64,000 nucleotides of DNA from NCBI GenBank assembly GCA_964384825.1, contig CAYLMM010000008.1, positions 1 to 64,000 on the forward strand, in the 5' to 3' direction. How positions within the stretch are numbered: the first letter of the stretch is position 1; every line of letters begins with the position of its first letter. The DNA is from CAYLMM01 sp964384825. GTDB taxonomy: Bacteria > Krumholzibacteriota > Krumholzibacteriia > LZORAL124-64-63. The notes beneath the pieces are model-generated. The model ran no database searches. It saw only the letters and a program-made list of their open reading frames with translations, and was not told the origin of the DNA. Shown here piece after piece: positions 45,934-55,460 of the stretch. A program made the translations under genes and the position numbers.

Positions 45934-47018
45934 GAACCCTCTCCGGGATCCATGACGGCCAGGGATCGATCGAAGGGAGGACGCAGGACCCCGTTTTCGG
46001 TGATGAAAGCCGCGATGAGCTCCGCCGGGGTGACGTCGAAGGCCGGATTCCAGGCCGAAACTCCCCGCGGCGCGGTCCTGCGACCGTCGTAGCCCAGGAC
46101 CTCGGCCGGATCCCTCAGTTCGATCTCGATACCGCCGCCGTCGGGCGTGGCGGGGTCGAATGTCGAGAAAGGGGCCGCCACGTAGAACGGCACGCCGTGC
46201 TCGCGGGCCAGCACCGCCAGCGGGTAGGTCCCGACCTTGTTGGCGGCGTCCCCGTTGCGGGCGATGCGGTCGGCTCCGGTGATCACGGCGTCGATCCCGC
46301 CGGCGCGCAGCAGGCTCGCCGCGGCCCCCTCGCAGAGCACCGTGACCGGTATGCCGCGGGCGGCCAACTCCCAGGCGGTCAGCCGCGCACCCTGCAGCAG
46401 GGGACGCGTCTCGTCGGCGAAGACCCGCGGCCGCTTGCCGGCGGCGGCGGCGGCGTAGATCACGCCCAGGGCCGTGCCGAAGCCGCCGGTGGCCAATCCG
46501 CCCGCGTTGCAGTGGGTCAGCACCGTCGCTCCGTCGGGCAGCAGGGCGGCGCCGGCCTCCCCCAGCGCCCGGCAGAGGCGGATGTCCTGCTCGAGGATCC
46601 CGTTCGCGGCGGCGATCAGGGCCGCGCCGACCTCGGCGGCGTTCGCGCCGTCGGCGACCATCTTCGACGCCAGGCTCCACTGCCGGTCCAGGGCCCAGAA
46701 GAGATTGACCGCGGTCGGCCGCGTGGCGGCCAGGGCCTCGCGGTCGGCGGCCAGGTTCTCCAGGGCGCCTTCCGCGTCGCGGCCCGCGCGCAGCGAGACG
46801 TCCCAGGAAAGAGCCATCCCCCAGGCGGCGGCGATGCCGATGGCCGGCGCGCCGCGCACGGCCAGCCGCACGATCGCGTCGCAGAGCGTCGGCACGTCGC
46901 GGCAGCTCAGGTATTCCAGACGCTCGGGCAGCAGGGTCTGCTCGATCAGCACGACGGCGCCGTCGCGCCAATCGACCACGGGAAAGGGGAAGGTCGGCTT
47001 GTCGTTGTCGGCGTTCAT
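45930..47018 (-). CDS. mtnA: Methylthioribose-1-phosphate isomerase (eIF2B-alpha/MtnA family)
   Basis: Methionine salvage: converts 5-methylthioribose-1-phosphate to methylthioribulose-1-phosphate. 362 residues with the family motifs AVRGAPAIGIAAAWG, THCNAGGLATGGFGTALG (catalytic Cys) and ITGADRIARNGDAANKVGTY (catalytic Asp). The ATG at 47018 overlaps the maf stop (ATGA). The related ribose-1,5-bisphosphate isomerase is an alternative, but motif and length match MtnA. No other salvage genes lie in the window. Confidence 0.93.
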   Translation of the reverse strand: MNADNDKPTFPFPVVDWRDGAVVLIEQTLLPERLEYLSCRDVPTLCDAIVRLAVRGAPAIGIAAAWGMALSWDVSLRAGRDAEGALENLAADREALAATRPTAVNLFWALDRQWSLASKMVADGANAAEVGAALIAAANGILEQDIRLCRALGEAGAALLPDGATVLTHCNAGGLATGGFGTALGVIYAAAAAGKRPRVFADETRPLLQGARLTAWELAARGIPVTVLCEGAAASLLRAGGIDAVITGADRIARNGDAANKVGTYPLAVLAREHGVPFYVAAPFSTFDPATPDGGGIEIELRDPAEVLGYDGRRTAPRGVSAWNPAFDVTPAELIAAFITENGVLRPPFDRSLAVMDPGEGS

Positions 47019-47650
47019 TCGGTCTCCCGGAACCGCCCGCCGCCCAGGACCTCGCGCAGGGCGCGCCCGAGCAGGGCCAGCGGCAGGCCCATGACGTTGA
47101 AATAACAGCCCTCGATCCGGCGCACCATCAGGGCGCCCAGTCCCTGGATGCCGTAGGCGCCGGCCTTGTCGGCCGGTTCGCCCGAAGCGGCGTAGCGGCC
47201 GATGGCCGCCTCGTCGAGGTCGAGAAAAGCGACGCGGGTCTCTTCGTGGCCGATCCATTCGGGCCGGGCCGGACCGCCCAGCAGGCTCACCGCGGTGATC
47301 ACCACGTGCTCGCGCCCCGAGAGGCGGCGCAGCATCGATTCGGCCTCGGCCGTGTCGACGGGTTTCTCCAGCACCTCGCCGTCGAGCACGACGACGGTAT
47401 CCGCCCCCAGGACCAGGCGCCCGGGATGGGCCTCGGCCACGGCTGCGGCCTTGACCCGGGCCAGGCGCCGCGCGTAGTCGGCGGGCTCGAGCCCGCGGGC
47501 GGCCGCGGCGGGTTCGGACTCCGCGCCGATGGCCGGCACGACCTCGTGCGGGATGCCGGCCACCCGCAGCAGCTCGGCGCGGCGCGGCGACATCGAGGCC
47601 AGGATCAGGATCTCGCCGGCGGGCCAGTCCAGAAACGGCGTGACGGTCAT
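47015..47650 (-). CDS. maf: Maf-like nucleoside triphosphate pyrophosphatase
   Basis: House-cleaning pyrophosphatase that hydrolyses modified or non-canonical NTPs (dTTP/UTP or m7GTP type). The 211-residue product starts before ILASMSPRRAELL, the family hallmark. KAAAVAEAHPGRLVLGADTVV, a block with catalytic Asp, precedes GAYGIQGLGALMV and FNVMGLPLALL. The ATG at 47650 overlaps the dtd stop, and its own stop overlaps mtnA, so dtd-maf-mtnA are translationally coupled. Confidence 0.95.
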   Translation of the reverse strand: MTVTPFLDWPAGEILILASMSPRRAELLRVAGIPHEVVPAIGAESEPAAAARGLEPADYARRLARVKAAAVAEAHPGRLVLGADTVVVLDGEVLEKPVDTAEAESMLRRLSGREHVVITAVSLLGGPARPEWIGHEETRVAFLDLDEAAIGRYAASGEPADKAGAYGIQGLGALMVRRIEGCYFNVMGLPLALLGRALREVLGGGRFRETE

Positions 47651-48108
47651 CTCGTCCCCTCCCCGGAGGCGTCCTTCTCGACGATCACGGTCACCGGGCC
47701 GTCGTTGACCAGGTCCACGGCCATCGCGGCTCCGAAACGGCCCTCGGCGACGTCGGGCCACTCGGCGCGCAGCATTTCGCCGAAACGCTCGTAGAGGGCG
47801 GCCGCCCGGCGCGGTTCGGCCGAGCCGACGAAGCTCGGACGGTTGCCCTTGCGGCAGTCGCCGTAGAGGGTGAACTGGGAAACCAGCAGGATGCCGCCGC
47901 CGACCTCGCGCAGCGACAGGTTGATCAGACCCCGGTCGTCGTTGAACAGGCGCAGCGAGGGCAGCTTGGCGGCCATCCAGGCCAGCTCGCGCTCGCCGTC
48001 GCCGGGCGCGAAGGCGGCCAGGACCAGCAGCCCCGGCCCGATCTCGCCCACGGACCGGTCCTCGACCCGCACCGAGGCGCGGGAGACGCGTTGGACGACG
48101 CATCGCAT
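47647..48108 (-). CDS. dtd: D-aminoacyl-tRNA deacylase
   Basis: Removes D-amino acids and glycine mischarged on tRNA. 153 residues with the N-terminus MRCVVQRVSRASV, the active-site motif SQFTLYGDCRKGNRPSF and the Gly-cisPro loop in NDGPVTVIVE. A strong GGAGG lies six bases before the ATG. Lies 10 bp after rel and overlaps maf. Confidence 0.97.
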   Translation of the reverse strand: MRCVVQRVSRASVRVEDRSVGEIGPGLLVLAAFAPGDGERELAWMAAKLPSLRLFNDDRGLINLSLREVGGGILLVSQFTLYGDCRKGNRPSFVGSAEPRRAAALYERFGEMLRAEWPDVAEGRFGAAMAVDLVNDGPVTVIVEKDASGEGTR

Positions 48109-48118
48109 CGGGATCCTC

Positions 48119-50305
48119 CTACCTGACCTGGAAGCGCTCGACCTTCTCGACGTTGGGCACCTTGCGGATGGCCCGGAGCACCTTCTCGAGATTGCTCAGG
48201 TTCCTCACCTCGACCAGGAACGAGACCCGGGCCAGGCCGCGCTCGGTCTTGAATTCGCCGCCGCGGATGTTGGAGCCGAGGTTGCTGATCGCGTCGCCCA
48301 GATCGGCGAGCATCCCCTGGCGGTCGAGCCCGGCCACGATCACCTTCACCATGAAGGTCTGGTCGGGATCGACGTCCCAGGTCACCTCGATCAGGCGCTC
48401 CTTCTCGATGGTCGGACCGCTGAGGTTGGGGCAGCCGACGCGGTGGACCGAGACACCCCGCCCGCGGGTGATCACTCCGACCACCTGGTCGCCGGGGATC
48501 GGCTGGCAGCAGCGCGCGTAGCGGACCATCAGGCTGTCCATCCCCTGGATCCGCACCCCGCCCGAACGCCGCCGCATGATGTTGGCGTAGAGATCCTTGC
48601 CCATGTCCACCAGCTTGCGCTGGGGCTTCGGCTCGGGCGGCTTCAGGCGGCGCAGCACCTTCTGGCTGGTCAGGTCGCCGCTGCCGACGGCGGCCAGCAT
48701 CCGATCGAGCTCGATGAAGCCCAGCTGCTGGGCCACCTCGACCAGGTCGCGGTCGATCTTCACTTCCATCTTCTCGCGCCGGGCCTCGCGCTCGATGATC
48801 TCGCGCCCCAGCCGCACCGAATCGAGGAACTGGGTCGAGCGGATCCAGCGCCGGATCTGGTGCTTGGCCTTGGCGGTCTTGACCACCTCGAGCCACGAGG
48901 TGCTGGGGTTGGCCTTCTTGTTGGTCAGGATCGCCACGACGTCGCGGTTGTCCAGCTCGGTGCTCAGGCTGACGATCCGGCCGTTGACCTTGGCGCCGAC
49001 GCAGTGCAGGCCGACCTCGGAATGCACGTTGAAGGCGAAGTCCAGGGGCGTCGCGCCGCGGGGCAGGGTGAACAGGTCGCCGCGGGGGCTGAACACGAAG
49101 ACCTCGTCCTCGAAGAGGTCGATCTTCATGTTCTCCATGAACTCGCGAGGATCGGTGACGTCCTCCTGCCACTCCATCAGCTGGCGCAGCGAACGCACCA
49201 GGTCGACGTAGTCGAAGGCGTCGGGCGCCTCGTCCTCCTTGTACTTCCAGTGGGCGGCGATGCCGATCTCGCTGCGCTCGTGCATCTCGCGGGTGCGGAT
49301 CTGGATCTCGACGTACTTCCCCCCCGGCGCGCGCACCGTCGTGTGCAGCGACTGGTACATGTTGGCCTTGGGGTTGGCGATGTAGTCCTTGATCCGGTCC
49401 TGCAGCGGCGTGAACAGGCTGTGGATGATGCCCAGCGCGTGGTAGCAGTCGACCTTCGATTCGACCAGCACGCGCAGCGCCAGCAGATCGTAGACCCGGT
49501 CGATCTCGATGTCCTGCTCGCGCATCTTGCGGTAGATCGAATAGAAATGCTTGGGCCGGCCGGTGATCTCGGCCTCGATGTCCGAGCGCGCCAGGCTCTC
49601 CTTCAGCGGCCCGCTGACCTCGGCGATCAGCTTCTCGCGTTCGGAGCGCGTCTGGTTGATGCCCGACTCCACGGCGAAGTACTTCTCGGGCATCAGCACC
49701 TTGAACGACCGGTCCTCTAGCTCCCACTTGATCCGCGCCAGGCCGAAGCGGTGGGCCAGCGGCGCGTAGACATCCATCGTCTCCTGGGCCATGCCCCGCT
49801 GCCGCCCTTCGGGCAGGTACTGGATGGTGCGCATGTTGTGCAGCCGGTCGGCCAGCTTGATCAGCACCGTCCGCGGATCCTGGGCGATCGAGAGCACCAG
49901 TTTGCGGTAGTTCTCGGCGCGGCGCGTCTCGGGATTGTGAGAACGGATCTCGCTGATCTTGGTCACGCCGTCGACCATGGCCGCCACGTCGTCGCCGTAG
50001 CGCTTGCGCACGTCGTCCAGGGTCAGGCTGGTGTCCTCGACGACGTCGTGCAGCAGGCCGGCGATGATCGTGTCGTCGTCCATCCGCAGGTCGGCCAGCG
50101 TGGAGGCGGTGGTCAGCGCGTGCACGAAATAGGGTTCGCCGCTGAGCCGCTTCTGCTCGCCGTGGGCGTCGACGCCGAAACGGTAGGCGTCCCAGAGCCG
50201 CTCGGTATCGGCCGCCGGATGGTACTGCTCGATCCGCGAGACGATGTCCGACATCATCTGCTCGAGATCCTGCCCGTCGGGCTTGTAGCTCAGATGCTCG
50301 CTCAT
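48119..50305 (-). CDS. rel: Bifunctional (p)ppGpp synthetase/hydrolase (Rel/SpoT)
   Basis: Stringent-response enzyme of the RelA-SpoT family, 728 residues. The N-terminal HD hydrolase domain has H86-D87 in GLLHDVVEDT, and the synthetase domain has TGRPKHFYSIYRKM and YDLLALRVLV. TGS (VFSPRGDLFTLPRGATPLDF), a zinc-finger/CC region (YARCCQPIPGD) and a C-terminal ACT domain (last 80 residues) follow. The intact HD motif shows hydrolase capability, so it is the long bifunctional type. The ATG at 50305 overlaps the recJ stop. Confidence 0.97.
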   Translation of the reverse strand: MSEHLSYKPDGQDLEQMMSDIVSRIEQYHPAADTERLWDAYRFGVDAHGEQKRLSGEPYFVHALTTASTLADLRMDDDTIIAGLLHDVVEDTSLTLDDVRKRYGDDVAAMVDGVTKISEIRSHNPETRRAENYRKLVLSIAQDPRTVLIKLADRLHNMRTIQYLPEGRQRGMAQETMDVYAPLAHRFGLARIKWELEDRSFKVLMPEKYFAVESGINQTRSEREKLIAEVSGPLKESLARSDIEAEITGRPKHFYSIYRKMREQDIEIDRVYDLLALRVLVESKVDCYHALGIIHSLFTPLQDRIKDYIANPKANMYQSLHTTVRAPGGKYVEIQIRTREMHERSEIGIAAHWKYKEDEAPDAFDYVDLVRSLRQLMEWQEDVTDPREFMENMKIDLFEDEVFVFSPRGDLFTLPRGATPLDFAFNVHSEVGLHCVGAKVNGRIVSLSTELDNRDVVAILTNKKANPSTSWLEVVKTAKAKHQIRRWIRSTQFLDSVRLGREIIEREARREKMEVKIDRDLVEVAQQLGFIELDRMLAAVGSGDLTSQKVLRRLKPPEPKPQRKLVDMGKDLYANIMRRRSGGVRIQGMDSLMVRYARCCQPIPGDQVVGVITRGRGVSVHRVGCPNLSGPTIEKERLIEVTWDVDPDQTFMVKVIVAGLDRQGMLADLGDAISNLGSNIRGGEFKTERGLARVSFLVEVRNLSNLEKVLRAIRKVPNVEKVERFQVR

Positions 50306-52212
50306 GATCGGTCCGCCGGTCTGATGTCGATCAACTGCTGCTGCACCGGATCGACCGCGCCGCCGTTGCGCGGGCGCCAGGTGTTCGGCGAGATCCGGAA
50401 CAGGATGTCCCAGGTACGCTCCAGGGGAGACGGGCCGTCGGCCGTGTCGTCGAGATGGGCGCGCCAGGAATCGCCCTGGCCGAAGCAGATGAAATCGCGG
50501 GCCAGGGCGGGCGCGCCGCCGGCCGGAGCGCCTCCGTCGGCCGCGAACTGGAACCGCATGTGCTGGCCGCCGTTGCCCAGCATCATCGGATGCCGCGAGA
50601 GCCTCAGCCCGTCGCAGCGGAACAGGGGCGTGCGGTTGCCCTCGCCGAAAGGTTCGAGCTGCGACACCTCTTCGGTCAGCAGGGCCACGTCCTCCATGCT
50701 CATCCCCGCCAGGTCCAGCGGCATGTCGTAGGTCTGCTCGACCGGAGCCGCCTCGCCGCCCGCGGCCAGCGCCTGCAGGAAGGCCTCGCGGAAGGCGGGC
50801 AGATCGGAGGTGCGCAGGGTCGCGCCGGCGGCCTGGGCGTGCCCGCCGTAGCGCACCAGCAGCCCGGCGCAGCGGTCGAGGGCCGCCTTGAGATCGACGC
50901 CGTCGATGCTGCGGGCCGAGCCGCGCGCCTCGTCCCCCTCCTCGGCGAAGAGGATGGTCGGGACGTTGAACATCTCGACCAGGCGGGCCGCGCTGATGCC
51001 GATCACGCCGCGGTGCCATTCGGGCGCCGAGAGCACCAGTCCGCGGTCGCCGCGCTCGACGTAGGGCGCGGCCTGGGCCGCGGCTTCGCCCTTGACCTTC
51101 GCGTCGGTCTCCTTGCGGCGGTTGTTGGTGTCGTCGGCCTCGCGGGCCAGGGCGCGGGCGCGGTTCGCGTCGCGGGTCAGCAGCAGATCCAGGGCGGTGC
51201 GCACGTTGCCCACCCGGCCGCAGGCGTTCAGCCGCGGCGCCACCTGGTAGGCGACGCTGGTGGCCGTGGGCGGGAAGCCCCGGTCCAGGCCGGCGACCCC
51301 GAACAGGGCGGCCAGGCCGGGACGCCGCAGATCGCGGTCGCCCAGCCGTTGCAGCCCCCGGGTCACCATGATCCTGTTCTCGCCGGTCAGCGGCATCTGG
51401 TCGGCGATCAGCCCGAGCGCGGCGAGGTCGATCACCGACTCGCAGAAATCGGCCGGCATGGCGCCGGGCGCCAGGACGGCGACGGCCTGGGCGTACTTGA
51501 AGGCCACGCCCACGCCGCTGAGGTCCGGGTTCGGATAGCGGTTCCCGATGCGGCAGGGATTGACCACCGCGACGGCCTCGGCGGGGCGCTCGGAGAACAG
51601 ATGATGGTCGAGCACGACCACGTCCATCCCCAGCCCGGCGGCGCGGCGGATCTCCTCGCGGGCGGCCGAGCCCGTGTCGACGGTCAGCAGCAGGGTCACG
51701 CCGGCCGCGGCCCACTCGTCGAGCTTGCGCACGGCCACGCCGTAGCCGTCGGCCCGGTCGGGCACGAAGGTCTCGCACAGATCGACGCCGCGGCCGTCGA
51801 TCCGCAGCGCCGAGCAGAGTTCGGCCAGCAGGGCGGCGCCGGTCATGCCGTCCACGTCGAAGTCGCCGTGGATGGCGGTCTTCTCTCCCGCGGCGGCGGC
51901 CCTCAACAGGCGCGCGGCGGCGGGCTCCATCTCGTCCAGCAGCAGGGGATCGTGCAGATCGGCGGTCGAGGGGAAGAAGAAGCGTTCCAGTTCGGCCGGT
52001 TCGGTCAGGCCGCGCCGGGCCAGCAGCGAGAGCAGGCGTTCCGAGACGGCGCGCTGAAGCTCCAGCCCGCGCTGCATCGTCCGGATCACCTCGGGATCCG
52101 GCTGCGCGGCCGACGTCCAGACGCGCCCGGTGAACAACCCGGGGCGGATGGCCCTTCCCCGGTCGCCCTCGGGCTCCGGTTCCGGGGATGCGAAGCCCAT
52201 CTCCAACTGCAA
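50302..52212 (-). CDS. recJ: Single-stranded-DNA-specific exonuclease RecJ
   Basis: 5'-3' ssDNA exonuclease of recombination and mismatch repair, DHH superfamily. About 636 residues with HGDFDVDGMTG (motif I), TVDTG, LDHHLFSERP (DHH), GLIADQMPL, and the DHHA1 substrate-binding motif RYGGHAQAAG, then an OB-like end. I choose TTG at 52212 (GGAGG five bases upstream); GTG at 52215 and ATG at 52200 are alternatives. First of the recJ-rel-dtd-maf-mtnA run. Confidence 0.95.
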   Translation of the reverse strand: MQLEMGFASPEPEPEGDRGRAIRPGLFTGRVWTSAAQPDPEVIRTMQRGLELQRAVSERLLSLLARRGLTEPAELERFFFPSTADLHDPLLLDEMEPAAARLLRAAAAGEKTAIHGDFDVDGMTGAALLAELCSALRIDGRGVDLCETFVPDRADGYGVAVRKLDEWAAAGVTLLLTVDTGSAAREEIRRAAGLGMDVVVLDHHLFSERPAEAVAVVNPCRIGNRYPNPDLSGVGVAFKYAQAVAVLAPGAMPADFCESVIDLAALGLIADQMPLTGENRIMVTRGLQRLGDRDLRRPGLAALFGVAGLDRGFPPTATSVAYQVAPRLNACGRVGNVRTALDLLLTRDANRARALAREADDTNNRRKETDAKVKGEAAAQAAPYVERGDRGLVLSAPEWHRGVIGISAARLVEMFNVPTILFAEEGDEARGSARSIDGVDLKAALDRCAGLLVRYGGHAQAAGATLRTSDLPAFREAFLQALAAGGEAAPVEQTYDMPLDLAGMSMEDVALLTEEVSQLEPFGEGNRTPLFRCDGLRLSRHPMMLGNGGQHMRFQFAADGGAPAGGAPALARDFICFGQGDSWRAHLDDTADGPSPLERTWDILFRISPNTWRPRNGGAVDPVQQQLIDIRPADRS

Positions 52213-52319
52213 CACGACCTCCGTGCGGATTCGATGACCGATACGGGGCCGCCCCCGTCATCAGCGGCGGCGCCGGAAATGGCGGGCCGAAGTTGCCGGG
52301 GGCGTGAAGCCCGGGGCGT

Positions 52320-52677
52320 GGAAAGCTGGTCGTAAGCCGAGTTCTGTTACCGCCGAAGCGGCGACGACCATGTATCTGGGACCGCCGTTGCCGACGGCCT
52401 CGTGCGACCTACCCGGGAGTCCTGGCGAGGCGGGCCGCCTCTGCTCCCCTATTTGGTCTTGCTCCAGGTGGGGTTTACCGTGCGACGTCTGTCACCAGAC
52501 GCCCGGTGAGCTCTTACCTCGCCTTTTCACCCTTACCGCAGCCGAAGCCGAGGCGGTATGTTTTCTGTGGCACTTTCCGTGGGATCGCTCCCCCTGGCCG
52601 TTAGCCAGCACCCTGCCCTGCGGAGCTCGGACTTTCCTCACGTCCCGAGGGACGTGCGGTCGTCTCCCCAGCTTTCC
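52320..52677 (-). ncRNA. rnpB: RNase P RNA (bacterial class A)
   Basis: Ribozyme component of RNase P, which removes tRNA 5' leaders. Helix P1 is formed by GGAAAGCTGG at the 5' end (52668-52677) and CCAGCTTTCC at the 3' end (52320-52329), giving 358 nt. Universally conserved blocks appear in order: GAGGAAAGTCCGAGCTCC near the start, then GGGTGCTGGCTAAC. GGTAAGGGTGAAAAGGCGAG and ACAGAACTCGGCTTACGACC come near the end. A promoter sits exactly upstream. Short open frames across it are not genes. Confidence 0.97.
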
Positions 52678-52683
52678 AACCCC

Positions 52684-52712
52684 ATGATAGATTGCCGAGG
52701 CCGCCTTGTCAT
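52684..52712 (-). promoter_or_regulatory. Promoter of rnpB
   Basis: ATGACA (52707-52712) and TATCAT (52684-52689), 17 bp apart, match the sigma70 consensus at five of six positions each. The predicted start falls at 52677, exactly the first base of helix P1. The -35 touches the stop codon of the upstream RNase HI gene. Confidence 0.85.
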
Positions 52713-53401
52713 CACTTTCGAGAGCCTTCGGACGGATCGGACAGCAGACCGTCGAGGGCGGCGTTGGCCAGCCCGTCGGCCACGGTGTTCTTCTCGCGGC
52801 GGACGTGGCGGACATCGAAGGAATCCAGATCGTGTGACAACCCGATGATCTGGCGGTAGAACGGCATCAGATCCTGGCTCTTGACGCGGTACTGGCCGGT
52901 CAGCTGCCTCGCGACCAGTTCGCTGTCCAGGTGCAGGCGAACCTTCCTGACGCCCCAGCCGGCGGCCAGCTGAAGGGCCCTCAGGACGGCCCTGTACTCC
53001 GCCACGTTGTTGGTGGCGCGGCCGATCGCCTCGGCGTGGATGCAGAGACGCGGCCCCTGATGCTGGGCGAAGAGCACTCCCACCGACGCCGGGCCCGGAT
53101 TCCCGCGGCTCGCGCCGTCGGTCCAGATGTCGAGGATCCGGCTGCCCTCGGCGGGCAGGGGGCTTTCCTCGAGTTCGGCGGCCAGGGGCAGATCGAGCCA
53201 TTCCTCGTCACCGCTGGGCCGAGCTGCGGCGGGCTCCTTCTCGGCCGGACCGCCCTCGAGCTCACGCCGCCACTGCCGCAGCCTGCGCCGCAGGTCGCCG
53301 GTGGTCAGGCCGCATTCGCGGGCCAGGGAGCGCAGGTTCTCGCTCTTCTCCATCGCGTGCAGCAGCTCGGTCAGGGATTCCGGTTTGCCGGTGGATGTCA
53401 T
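52712..53401 (-). CDS. RNase HI-family protein with N-terminal helical extension
   Basis: Cleaves the RNA of RNA-DNA hybrids. 229 residues from the ATG at 53401 (GGAG six bases upstream). The C-terminal RNase H domain (about 90-215) has the D-E-D-D active site: IWTDGASRGNPG, NNVAEYRAVL, LHLDSELVARQL and KNTVADGLANAAL. It belongs to the short type without a basic protrusion. The first 60 residues (SLTELLHAMEKSENLRSLA, CGLTTGDLRRRLRQWRREL) look like a helix-turn-helix and replace the hybrid-binding domain of some homologues. It lies just after a tRNA terminator and directly before rnpB. Confidence 0.9.
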   Translation of the reverse strand: MTSTGKPESLTELLHAMEKSENLRSLARECGLTTGDLRRRLRQWRRELEGGPAEKEPAAARPSGDEEWLDLPLAAELEESPLPAEGSRILDIWTDGASRGNPGPASVGVLFAQHQGPRLCIHAEAIGRATNNVAEYRAVLRALQLAAGWGVRKVRLHLDSELVARQLTGQYRVKSQDLMPFYRQIIGLSHDLDSFDVRHVRREKNTVADGLANAALDGLLSDPSEGSRK

Positions 53402-53414
53402 CGCTCGCTCCATG

Positions 53415-53440
53415 AAAAAAAAAGGGTGCCTTGGCACCCT
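53415..53440 (-). terminator. Intrinsic terminator after the two tRNAs
   Basis: On the minus strand GGGTGC and GCACCC (53434-53439 and 53424-53429), closed further by G-C and A-T pairs, form a compact hairpin followed by nine T residues. It ends the tRNA transcript 14 bp before the RNase HI start codon. Confidence 0.9.
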
Positions 53441-53478
53441 CCGCTGCAACGGACCCGGATTCGATGGGATACGGGGGG

Positions 53479-53555
53479 TGGTGGGCGATACTGGACTTGA
53501 ACCAGTGACCTCTCGCGTGTGAGGCGAGCGCTCTAGCCAGCTGAGCTAATCGCCC
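53479..53555 (-). tRNA. tRNA-Val (anticodon CAC)
   Basis: Full cloverleaf with acceptor GGGCGAT/ATCGCCC, D-arm GCTCAGCTGGCTAGAGC, anticodon arm CTCGC-CTCACAC-GCGAG and T-arm ACTGG-TTCAAGT-CCAGT. The anticodon CAC reads GUG. The 3' CCA is encoded (53479-53481). It follows the other tRNA by 21 bp. Confidence 0.96.
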
Positions 53556-53576
53556 TCCCGTATTCTCGATTTCCCA

Positions 53577-53652
53577 TGGTGGGCCCACCAGGAGTCGAAC
53601 CTGGGACCAACCGGTTATGAGCCGGTCGCTCTAACCATTGAGCTATGGGCCC
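53577..53652 (-). tRNA. tRNA with CAT anticodon, probably tRNA-Ile2 (lysidine type) rather than Met
   Basis: Acceptor GGGCCCA/TGGGCCC, D-arm GCTCAATGGTTAGAGC, anticodon arm ACCGG-CTCATAA-CCGGT and T-arm CCAGG-TTCGACT-CCTGG, with encoded CCA (53577-53579). C4-G69 and C5-G68, the short D-loop and the TTGGTC variable region resemble E. coli ileX, and the TilS-recognised acceptor pairs are present. Elongator Met cannot be excluded; initiator Met is excluded by the normal 1-72 pair. Lies 48 bp after rpoD. Confidence 0.9.
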
Positions 53653-53700
53653 ACAAGCCGGAGACCGCACGATATAACGCGTCGGCTTCCAGGTCAAATC

Positions 53701-55353
<1,653 letters not shown>

Positions 55354-55460
55354 CTGAATCTCGCGCTCCTTCAAACCGGAGTCTTACCGACGCCGCCGCG
55401 ATAATCCCGCAGCGGCGAGCCTCCCGCCGGAATCGGCCCCTCGGCCTCGTCCGGCCCCCG

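Noticed and set aside
52300..52700. Small open frames within this region
   Set aside because: The sequence is RNase P RNA with all conserved blocks and its own promoter.
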